Assembly (NCBI RefSeq): GCF_016429065.1
Contig: NZ_JAELTX010000028.1
Span: 1 to 45,552, forward strand
Reading direction: 5' to 3'
DNA from: Pedobacter sp. ASV17
Lineage (GTDB): Bacteria > Bacteroidota > Bacteroidia > Sphingobacteriales > Sphingobacteriaceae
DNA length: 45,552 nt
The translations under genes were made by a program, and so were the position numbers. Position 1 is the first letter of the stretch. Each line of letters begins with the position of its first letter. The notes beneath the pieces are model-generated. The model was not told the origin of the DNA, made no database searches, and saw only the letters and a list, made by a program, of their open reading frames with translations. Below are positions 1-7,399 of the stretch, piece after piece.

Positions 1-1
1 A

Positions 2-823
2 GTGTACGAAGGAAACAGTTGGGGCGGTAATTTACAGTATCAACTGAAAAGTCAGCACCTCAATTGGCTTACTGAAATTGGCTATCGTTCTGGAGCAGAA
101 AAAGTACTCGAAGGCAGTTCTTTGCCTCGCAAATCGGGTACGTGGAAGCAAAAAGCATATACTTTAAGCTCTACCTTTTTACTACAACAGTCCACTTTAC
201 AACATCGCATTGGGCTGAAATTAAGCAGGCTTGAAGATACGGGTGTAGAGTTTCATGAATTTTATAACACCAGCACCAAAACTTGGCAAACCTTGTTGGA
301 AGCCGATTTTTATCTGGCTGAAACGGATCAGGCGCAATTGAGCTATGCCATCATCAAACCAAAATCTAAATTGGAAATGAGCTGGCTGGCCGAATTGGGG
401 ATCAATTACCTTTCCTTAAGCAAAAACTATCTTATTCCAGTTTCGCATCAGGAAATCAGCAATGCAGAGCTATGGGCAAAAGGCTTGAAGAACTTTGCCA
501 TCAGCAAAGGAAGTAGTTTAATGGCAGGCATCAAAGCGGGCTACGGCAAAAACCTATCACAATCCTTAAGCTATTTGCCCATCACTGCCGATAGAACTTT
601 AGCGGCCAAAGAAGTGCTTTACCCAGATCATGGTTATTTAAGTACCGATTATCTGTTGTTAAACTTACAAGCGCAATACAATTTCAAACTTAAAAATGCC
701 CTAGGCACCCAATTTTTTGCCCAAATCAACTACAGCAACGTACACAGCCTTACGGTTCCGCTATACGGTACCGCACAGGGCCATAGAAACTTTATCAATT
801 TAAGCTTAGGTGCTTTTTATTAA
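2..823 (+). CDS. Outer-membrane beta-barrel protein, C-terminal part (DUF6850-like)
   Basis: The reading frame is already open at the first bases, so the true start lies upstream and only the last ~273 residues are seen. The sequence is a series of alternating polar/hydrophobic strands (for example FYLAETDQAQLSYAIIK and INLSLGAFY) and ends in an aromatic residue after a beta-strand, as expected of a barrel inserted by the BAM machinery. There is no TonB-receptor plug in the visible part. It resembles the DUF6850-type barrels of Bacteroidota, but that family name is from memory. The next gene starts 13 bases after the stop, so the two are probably co-transcribed and may act together at the cell surface. 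Confidence 0.6.
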   Translation: MYEGNSWGGNLQYQLKSQHLNWLTEIGYRSGAEKVLEGSSLPRKSGTWKQKAYTLSSTFLLQQSTLQHRIGLKLSRLEDTGVEFHEFYNTSTKTWQTLLEADFYLAETDQAQLSYAIIKPKSKLEMSWLAELGINYLSLSKNYLIPVSHQEISNAELWAKGLKNFAISKGSSLMAGIKAGYGKNLSQSLSYLPITADRTLAAKEVLYPDHGYLSTDYLLLNLQAQYNFKLKNALGTQFFAQINYSNVHSLTVPLYGTAQGHRNFINLSLGAFY

Positions 824-836
824 ATCACAAAACAAG

Positions 837-3074
837 ATGAACACGACTATTAAAACCTGTTTAAGTTTGGCCCTCGCTACTTTATGCTGTCTGCAAACCA
901 AAGCACAGAAAGTAGAAAATCCAACTAAAACAAATACGGCTACCAGCTTTGCCATTGTGGTAGATGCCGCTACCTATGCCCAAGCAAAACCAGAAATAAG
1001 CGCTTACAAAACAGCTTTGGAAAAGCAGGGCTTGGGAACTTACATTATTTCCCACAACTGGAAAAAACCAGAGGAAATTAAAGCGGTGCTACAAAAGCTT
1101 TACCAACAAAAAACACGCTTGGAAGGTGCCGTATTGGTGGGTGATATTCCCATTCCAATGATCATGAATGCACAACGCATCACCTCAGTATATCGATTGG
1201 ATGAAACCAAAAACGGTTTAAAAGCAGCCGTACCTTCTGATCGTTTCTACGACGATTTCACTATGAAATTCGACTATCTGTCACAGGATACCATCAGAAC
1301 CGATCAGTTTTACTACAGCCTCTCACCTACTACCGTACCTGTCATCCACATGGACATTTACACCGCAAGGATCAAACCTTCCTACGTAAAAGGCAAAAAC
1401 AAATACGAAGTCATTAAAGACTATTTGAAAAAGGTGGTTGCCGCAAAAAATGAGCAAAACACTTTCAACTCGGTGATGGTGTACAGCGGTTTAGGCTATG
1501 CTTCCGAGTCGCAAACAGCTTGGGCAAGTGAGCAAGTGGCCTTAAGAGAACAATTGCCTAATGCTTTTAAGCCAGGCGGTTCTGCAAAGTTCATCAATTC
1601 ACGTATGCAGGGCGATATCAAGTCGGCATTATTAGCGGAAATTCAACGTCCAGATTTGGATTTGGCAATTTTCCACCAGCACGGCGATTCTGATTTGCAA
1701 CTGGTAAGTGGATCTCCAAATGTATCTTTCCCCCAACCATCTATTGATAATGTGAGACGCTATTTGCGCAACAAAATACAAATGGCTAAACGTGATGGAC
1801 GCGATGTCGAAGAAACCAAAAAACGTTTCCAAGCTACTTTGGGAGTTCCTTTGGCATGGATGGAAGATGCACTATTGGATTCAGTGGTAAAAGCCGATTC
1901 ATTATTTGAAGTGAATGGCAGCATTTACATGGAAGATATCGATAAGATTACGCCTAATGCCAGAATGGTGATTCTAGACAATTGCTACAATGGTTCTTTC
2001 CATAAAGACGAGTACATGTCGGGCCACTACCTTTACAACAATGGCAAAACCATTTTAACCATGGCCAATTCCATTAACGTATTGCAAGACGTTTGGACGA
2101 CTAATTTAATTGGTCTTTTACAACACGGCGTTAGGGCTGGAAATTGGTTTAAACAACAAGCATATTTGGAAACCCACCTGATTGGCGATCCTACTTTTTC
2201 ATACAGTACCAACAGCACTACCGATTACAATAATGCCATGGTGAACTACGACGGGAATCACCAGTTTTGGACTAATTTGCTAAAAGTAAATGATGCCGAT
2301 TTACAAGCCATTGCGCTTTATAAAATTGCCGAGGTACAACAAACGGCCAGCAGCAAATTATTAAAAGAAACTTATTACAACAGTAACTTTGCGGCCACCA
2401 GAACCCAGGCCTTTTTATTGTTGGCACAGTTAAATACGCCTGAATTTGCCGCAGTGATTAAAGATGCCGTAAATGACCCTTACGAGTACCTTCGCCGCAA
2501 GTCCGTTAATTTGATTGGCGATTTTGGAGGAAATGAATTTGTACCAACCTTGGTGAAATCAGCTATTGAAGATTGGGCTTCAAAACGTGTAAGCTACAAC
2601 TTAAGCAACACCCTTTCTTTTATGGATAGCCAAGCCGTAATTTCCGAATTGCAAAACAGCTTGAACAAGCCTGAATATGCCAGCCGTAAAGCGGAAATTC
2701 AGAGGCTTATTGACAGACAAAAAAACACCATTGAGAAAGTCAAAAAGGATGGCGCCCTTATCGCTGATAAAAAAGCTGAAGTGAAGAAAAGAAGCTTTAA
2801 CGTAATCACTTTACGTACCTATAGCTATCACAAAGAAATTCCAGAGGCCATTAAGATTTTGGTAGATGGCACCGAAGATTTAGGCTTAAGACTTACTGCT
2901 GCCGAAGCTTTGGGATGGTTCATTTACTCCTACGAGAAAAGCAATATCCTGAATGCCCTTAACACGGTAATTAACGATAGTAAAACGCCAGAGAAATTGA
3001 AAAAAGAAGCACAACGCTCTAAATCATATTTAATGGCTTACACCCCTAGTCAACAAAATACAGTAGCTAAATAA
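837..3074 (+). CDS. Secreted clan CD (C25-like) cysteine-protease-like protein with HEAT-repeat tail
   Basis: The chosen start is the ATG at 837, which gives a clean signal peptide (MNTTIKTCLSLALATLCCLQTKAQ region, cleavage after AQ). A longer frame from 810 would overlap the upstream gene and push a non-signal segment in front. Residues ~35-400 look like a gingipain/caspase fold: a VLVGDIP strand, the segment PSDRFYDDF, a His-Gly pair in HQHGD (H282) and a Cys in LDNCYNG (C383). The His-Cys distance (~100 residues) is longer than in classical C25 enzymes, so activity is not certain. Residues ~450-740 are helical repeats of HEAT type (AFLLLAQLNTPEFAAVIKDAV, DPYEYLRRKSVNLIGDF, LRLTAAEALGWF). 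It is probably periplasmic or surface-exposed, and no T9SS sorting domain is visible. Confidence 0.65.
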   Translation: MNTTIKTCLSLALATLCCLQTKAQKVENPTKTNTATSFAIVVDAATYAQAKPEISAYKTALEKQGLGTYIISHNWKKPEEIKAVLQKLYQQKTRLEGAVLVGDIPIPMIMNAQRITSVYRLDETKNGLKAAVPSDRFYDDFTMKFDYLSQDTIRTDQFYYSLSPTTVPVIHMDIYTARIKPSYVKGKNKYEVIKDYLKKVVAAKNEQNTFNSVMVYSGLGYASESQTAWASEQVALREQLPNAFKPGGSAKFINSRMQGDIKSALLAEIQRPDLDLAIFHQHGDSDLQLVSGSPNVSFPQPSIDNVRRYLRNKIQMAKRDGRDVEETKKRFQATLGVPLAWMEDALLDSVVKADSLFEVNGSIYMEDIDKITPNARMVILDNCYNGSFHKDEYMSGHYLYNNGKTILTMANSINVLQDVWTTNLIGLLQHGVRAGNWFKQQAYLETHLIGDPTFSYSTNSTTDYNNAMVNYDGNHQFWTNLLKVNDADLQAIALYKIAEVQQTASSKLLKETYYNSNFAATRTQAFLLLAQLNTPEFAAVIKDAVNDPYEYLRRKSVNLIGDFGGNEFVPTLVKSAIEDWASKRVSYNLSNTLSFMDSQAVISELQNSLNKPEYASRKAEIQRLIDRQKNTIEKVKKDGALIADKKAEVKKRSFNVITLRTYSYHKEIPEAIKILVDGTEDLGLRLTAAEALGWFIYSYEKSNILNALNTVINDSKTPEKLKKEAQRSKSYLMAYTPSQQNTVAK

Positions 3075-3079
3075 TTCAT

Positions 3080-3121
3080 TTCAGGCTTGCGAAACTTCCA
3101 AACTTCGCAAGCCTGAATTTT
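3080..3121 (+). terminator. Intrinsic terminator after the protease-like gene
   Basis: A perfect 14-bp inverted repeat (left arm 3080-3093, TTCAGGCTTGCGAA; right arm 3104-3117) with a 10-base loop is followed by TTTT. It lies 6 bases after the stop at 3074 and separates this unit from the sigma-factor gene. Confidence 0.85.
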
Positions 3122-3191
3122 AGGAAAAAACATCTCTACTTAATTGATAGACTTTTAACAGATTTTATTTCTCAATTCACTCGATAAGTTT

Positions 3192-3199
3192 TATACTTG
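3192..3199 (+). promoter_or_regulatory. Possible -7 promoter box of the sigma-factor gene
   Basis: TATACTTG matches the Bacteroidota -7 consensus TAnnTTTG at all but one fixed position and lies 37 bases before the ATG at 3236. No convincing TTTG is present at the expected -33 position, so this is a weak call. Confidence 0.3.
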
Positions 3200-3235
3200 C
3201 ATATTATTTATAATTAATCTAAATAAATATAAAGC

Positions 3236-3826
3236 ATGAAAGCGTTTGAAGAGCTAGGGATTTGGGCTCAATTCAAAAATGGGGATAAAAGGGCTTTTGA
3301 GACTATTTATCATCAGCATTACAGTGCTTTGGTTAATTATGGATTAAGGTTAAAACAAGATGTGAACTTTGTGGAAGAAGCGGTGCAGGATTTGTTTGTA
3401 AAGCTTTGGCAGAACAGGGATAACTTGAACCGACCCGTAAGTTTGAAACACTACCTGCTCAAATCATTAAGAAACATCATTTACAATAAGCTCAACGCCG
3501 TAAGTCGCGAATTTTATGTGGGCGATGAAACCGACATGCTTGGTTTTGAATTCCACATTCCCAAAGACAGCGCTGATTACCACCAACAACTGCTCAAAAA
3601 ACTCATGGCCGAACTAACCGACCGACAAAGGGAGGCCGTTTACCTATTTTATCAGGAAGAGCTTAGCTACCAAGAAATCTCCGACTTGTTGAAAATCAAA
3701 ATTGGGGGTACCTACAAATTGATTTATCGGGCGATAGAAAAAATGAAGTCGGGTTTTCACCGTCAGGTTAGCGCTCCAAAAGAAGGTATGGCAGATCCTG
3801 TCATCATGCAAAAAACTTCCACTTAA
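3236..3826 (+). CDS. ECF-type RNA polymerase sigma factor (sigma-70 family)
   Basis: At 196 aa it has the usual length for Bacteroidota ECF sigma factors. Region 2 is seen at residues ~12-80 (FKNGDKRAFETIYHQHY, then VEEAVQDLFVKLWQNR, the core-binding and -10-recognising helices). Region 4 is at ~120-175 (LTDRQREAVYLFYQEELSYQEISDLLKI, a helix-turn-helix). It directs RNA polymerase to a specific promoter set. Most such sigma factors sit next to a FecR-type anti-sigma gene and a SusCD pair. Neither is adjacent here: the next gene is a Mg2+ ATPase after 277 bp. Its regulon is therefore unknown, and the large locus at the right end of the window is too far away to assign. Confidence 0.9.
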   Translation: MKAFEELGIWAQFKNGDKRAFETIYHQHYSALVNYGLRLKQDVNFVEEAVQDLFVKLWQNRDNLNRPVSLKHYLLKSLRNIIYNKLNAVSREFYVGDETDMLGFEFHIPKDSADYHQQLLKKLMAELTDRQREAVYLFYQEELSYQEISDLLKIKIGGTYKLIYRAIEKMKSGFHRQVSAPKEGMADPVIMQKTST

Positions 3827-3906
3827 GCCGCTCTTATTTAATGTTTACTATGTGGTTCAAAAAAAATCTAAACACATAGGAGCGTTATTTCCTTTTTAGA
3901 AAATCT

Positions 3907-3985
3907 GTACTGAGAAAATCAAAACAAGGAACCTTCTCAGTGACCTTACCATTTACGTCTTTGCGAGGCACGAAGCAATCTCTAT
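3907..3985. repeat. Short hairpin and degraded REP-like repeat between sigma factor and mgtA
   Basis: An 8-bp inverted repeat (ACTGAGAA at 3909-3916 with TTCTCAGT at 3934-3941) is followed by CGTCTTTGCGAGGCACGAAG (from ~3956). The latter closely resembles the head of the complete hairpin at 39133-39193 (CGTCATTGCGAGG). It appears to be a single degraded copy of a dispersed intergenic element. The remainder of 3827-4103 is AT-rich without a gene. Confidence 0.5.
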
Positions 3986-4103
3986 TATTTCCTTATTAAT
4001 TAAACATACAACTGACACACCCTTTTAAACCAAAAAACCATTTAAAAAATTCCCCAACTAAATCCTTATATTTAACTAACGCTAACCACCTAGTAGTTTG
4101 AAA

Positions 4104-6653
4104 ATGAAGGAATCACGCACCAATAACAACGCAGCGCTCCATTATTGGACAGCGCAGCCCGAAGACGTTATCACTGCTCTTGGCTCAAGTGCAAATGGTT
4201 TATCTGATCATGAAGTTACTGAACGACAAAAAAAATATGGACCCAATAGCTTAAAAGGAAAAAATGTTTCCAGTGCCTATTTGTTGTTTCTAGGCCAATT
4301 CAAAAGCCCCATCACCCTCATTCTTATCGCTGCCGCCATCCTCTCCTTCATCCTTCAGGATAAAACCGATGCCATCATTATTTTGGTAATTGTAGTGGTG
4401 AGTAGCGGTCTCGGATTTTGGCAAGAATATGGTGCTTCAAATGCAGTGGCCAAGCTGTTACAAATGGTGCAAATTACCGTACAGGTGATCAGAGAAGGTA
4501 CCAACAAATCCGTTGCTACTGAAAGTATTGTCCCTGGCGATGTCATTTTACTTTCTGCTGGCGACATTATCCCTGCCGACAGTATCATTATTTCTTCCCA
4601 AGATCTTTTTGTAGATGAAGCCGCTTTTACTGGAGAAAGTTATCCCGTAGAAAAGCAAATAGGTGCTTTAGCGGTAGATACGCCCATTGCCAAACGAACA
4701 AATATGCTATTTATGGGCTCTCATGTGATTAGTGGTAAAGCAAAAACATTAGCCATATCCACAGGCATGGACACCGAATTTGGCAAAATATCCAATAGGT
4801 TAAGACTGAGGGCACCTGAAACTGAATTTGAAAAAGGCATTAAGAAGTTTGGCTTCATGCTCATGCAAATCACCATGGTGCTTATCATCATCATATTTGC
4901 CCTCAACGTACTTTTGCACAAACCCATACTCGACGCTTTTCTTTTTTCATTGGCATTGGCAGTAGGCCTTACACCCCAGTTGCTACCCGTAATCATTACG
5001 GTAAATCTATCTGTAGGCGCCAAGAAAATGGCAGCACAACAGGTGATCGTAAAAAGATTAGCGGCCATTGAAAACTTCGGCAGCATGAATGTCCTTTGCT
5101 CCGATAAAACAGGAACCATCACCCAAGGACAAGTAAAATTATACAAGGCTACGGATATTGAAGGAGTAGAGAATGAAAAGGTGATGCAGTTTGCATGGCT
5201 AAATGCCGCGATGCAACAAGGGTTTAAAAATCCTATTGACGAGGCACTCATTACTGCTTATGCTAAAAATGACCAAACAAAGCCACCGCTGCTAGACGAA
5301 GTTCCTTATGATTTTCTTCGCAAAAGGCTAAGCATCGTACTCTCTTTAGATGGACAGCCAACGGTAATTACAAAGGGAGCATTTCAGCAGGTTTTGGAAG
5401 TTTGCAACCATATACAAAAAGGAACAGAAACGCCTACCCTCATGTCGGAAGACGACCGTAATCAACTGCTGGAACGTTATGCCAGTTTCAGTAGAGAGGG
5501 CTATCGTACCTTAGGAATTTGTTGGAAACAATCTACCACCCAAACTTTCAAAAAAGAAGATGAAAAGGAAATGGTGTTTTTAGGCTTTTTAACTTTTTTC
5601 GACCCTCCAAAAGAAAGTGCCATCAAAGCCATTAACGATCTTAATGGACTAGGTGTAAAATTGAAAATCATTACAGGTGATAATGCACTCATTGCTGAAA
5701 CTTTAGCAAAAACCATAGGTTTATCTAATGCCGTAGTGGTAAAAGGTAGCGAACTGATGGCCATGAGCAATGAAGCATTAATGGCCAAAGCCACAGGAAC
5801 CGACATTTTTGCAGAAGTGGAACCTAATCAAAAGGAGCAGATTATTCTGGCACTTAAAAAAGCTGGCCATGTGGTTGGCTTTATGGGCGACGGGATTAAT
5901 GATGCAGCAGCACTACACGCCGCAGATGTAGGAATTTCGGTAGATACTGCGGTAGATGTAGCTAAAGAAGCAGCCGATTTAGTATTGATGAACCAAGACC
6001 TGGAAGTATTGGCCAACGGTATTAGGGAAGGAAGAAGAACCTTTGCCAACACCATGAAGTATGTATTTATGGCCACCAGTGCTAATTTTGGCAATATGTT
6101 CAGCATGGCGGGCGCTTCATTAATCCTATCTTTCCTGCCGCTTTTACCTAAACAGATTTTATTGACCAACCTGCTTACCGATGTGCCCGAAACCACCATT
6201 GCGACAGACAATGTAGATGAAGAATACATCAGCAAACCACATCGGATGGATATTGGCTTTATCAAAAAATTCATGCTGGTGTTTGGGCTGTTAAGCTCTA
6301 TTTTCGACTACTGTACCTTTGGCGTATTGCTTTTGATCCTTAAATCAAACGAACAACAATTTCAAACAGGCTGGTTCCTCGAATCTGTCATTTCGGCTTC
6401 GCTCATTGTTTTGGTGGTAAGAACCAGAAATCGCTTTTTCAAAAGTTTGCCTAGCCGTCCGTTATGGATTGCCAACCTTTTTGTGGTGATACTGGTACTG
6501 GCAATTCCGTATACACCTTTGGGTGCCCTATTTGGTTTTGTGCAGCTGCCCTTGCAGTTTTACGGCTATATGACGCTCATTGTGATTGCTTATATTATTA
6601 CTGCCGATTATGTCAAAATATGGTTCTATAAAAAGCTAGCTGGAGGAAATTAA
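4104..6653 (+). CDS. mgtA: Magnesium-translocating P-type ATPase
   Basis: The ATG at 4104 is preferred over an in-frame TTG two codons upstream. The protein is ~849 aa, close to the ~900 aa of MgtA/MgtB. Seen in order: cation ATPase N-terminal segment (residues ~15-75), paired TM helices, actuator loop with FTGES, phosphorylation motif CSDKTGTITQG (Asp ~334), hinge GDGINDAAAL (Asp ~596) and C-terminal TM helices. The TM region LAVGLTPQLLPVIITVNLS carries the P-IIIB-type PQLLP in place of the P(E)GLP of Ca pumps. By family knowledge it drives Mg2+ import across the inner membrane using ATP. A weak -7 box (TATATTTA, 4067-4074) is present; no Mg-sensing leader was recognised in the ~100 bp upstream. 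It converges on the VIT transporter gene with only 13 bp between the stops. Confidence 0.93.
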   Translation: MKESRTNNNAALHYWTAQPEDVITALGSSANGLSDHEVTERQKKYGPNSLKGKNVSSAYLLFLGQFKSPITLILIAAAILSFILQDKTDAIIILVIVVVSSGLGFWQEYGASNAVAKLLQMVQITVQVIREGTNKSVATESIVPGDVILLSAGDIIPADSIIISSQDLFVDEAAFTGESYPVEKQIGALAVDTPIAKRTNMLFMGSHVISGKAKTLAISTGMDTEFGKISNRLRLRAPETEFEKGIKKFGFMLMQITMVLIIIIFALNVLLHKPILDAFLFSLALAVGLTPQLLPVIITVNLSVGAKKMAAQQVIVKRLAAIENFGSMNVLCSDKTGTITQGQVKLYKATDIEGVENEKVMQFAWLNAAMQQGFKNPIDEALITAYAKNDQTKPPLLDEVPYDFLRKRLSIVLSLDGQPTVITKGAFQQVLEVCNHIQKGTETPTLMSEDDRNQLLERYASFSREGYRTLGICWKQSTTQTFKKEDEKEMVFLGFLTFFDPPKESAIKAINDLNGLGVKLKIITGDNALIAETLAKTIGLSNAVVVKGSELMAMSNEALMAKATGTDIFAEVEPNQKEQIILALKKAGHVVGFMGDGINDAAALHAADVGISVDTAVDVAKEAADLVLMNQDLEVLANGIREGRRTFANTMKYVFMATSANFGNMFSMAGASLILSFLPLLPKQILLTNLLTDVPETTIATDNVDEEYISKPHRMDIGFIKKFMLVFGLLSSIFDYCTFGVLLLILKSNEQQFQTGWFLESVISASLIVLVVRTRNRFFKSLPSRPLWIANLFVVILVLAIPYTPLGALFGFVQLPLQFYGYMTLIVIAYIITADYVKIWFYKKLAGGN

Positions 6654-6666
6654 AGCGTAAAAAATC

Positions 6667-7353
6667 CTAAGAAATTTTAGTACCAAAGAAATAGCCGATC
6701 AGCGCAGTGGTTACCATTGCTACGGTGCCCCAAAAGGCTATCCGCAATATGCTTTTTCCTATGGGAGCCCCACCAGTTTTGGCGGCAATAGCACCCAGTA
6801 TCATCAAAAATAAAATGGAAAAGGCATATTGCCCATAAACCATGTAATGCATAGGCAGAAAAATAGCGACCAACAAAGGCAATGCCGCACCAACAATAAA
6901 CGATGCAAAAGATGCAAAGGAAGCTTGTAAAGGCTTTGCTCCCGACAACTGGGTAATTCCCAGTTCATCCCTTAAATGGGTTTCCAATGGCGCTTTGGCC
7001 ATCAGCTGTTCGGCTACTTCTTGGGCAAGCTCCTGCGAAAGGCCACGTTCCTTATAAATTTCTACTATTTCTTGCAACTCTTGCGCTGGCATTTCAGCCA
7101 GTTCCTGTTCTTCCCTTTGGATATCTGCCTTTTCTGTGTCGAGCTGCGAACTCACCGAAATATACTCCCCAGCAGCCATCGACATGGCGCCCGCTATTAG
7201 GCCAGAGATGGCCGCCAACACCACGGTACTTCTTACCTCTGTTGCCGCAGCAATCCCAATCACTAAACTGGTGGTCGATAAAATGCCATCATTGGCTCCA
7301 AGCACCCCAGCTCTTAGCCAGCCCACCCTGTTGATGTAATGTTTTTCAATCAT
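6667..7353 (-). CDS. VIT1/CCC1-family iron or manganese transporter
   Basis: At 228 aa it has the usual family length. The N-terminus IEKHYINRVGWLRAGVLGANDGILSTTSLVIG is the hallmark of the family (TM1). TM2 carries MSMAAGEYISVSSQ, followed by a Glu-rich cytosolic helical loop (DTEKADIQREEQEL..., residues ~73-130) that in homologues binds the metal, then three more TM helices. Such proteins move Fe2+ or Mn2+ out of the cytosol, usually by H+ exchange; substrate choice cannot be read from the sequence. It is the last gene of a minus-strand cluster, 46 bp downstream of mprF, and is probably co-transcribed with it. Confidence 0.9.
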   Translation of the reverse strand: MIEKHYINRVGWLRAGVLGANDGILSTTSLVIGIAAATEVRSTVVLAAISGLIAGAMSMAAGEYISVSSQLDTEKADIQREEQELAEMPAQELQEIVEIYKERGLSQELAQEVAEQLMAKAPLETHLRDELGITQLSGAKPLQASFASFASFIVGAALPLLVAIFLPMHYMVYGQYAFSILFLMILGAIAAKTGGAPIGKSILRIAFWGTVAMVTTALIGYFFGTKIS

Positions 7354-7399
7354 TGCTTAGTTTTATTAAATAGGCCTTTTGCTGTTTCGTCAGTACAAC

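Noticed and set aside
4000..4103. Magnesium riboswitch (M-box) ahead of mgtA
   Set aside because: The gap is AT-rich and only about 100 bp from the repeat to the ATG; no M-box-like stems were recognised.
4721..5251. 176-aa minus-strand frame inside mgtA, with others at 5501-5806 and 5828-6274
   Set aside because: They mirror conserved P-type ATPase motifs on the opposite strand and have no independent support.
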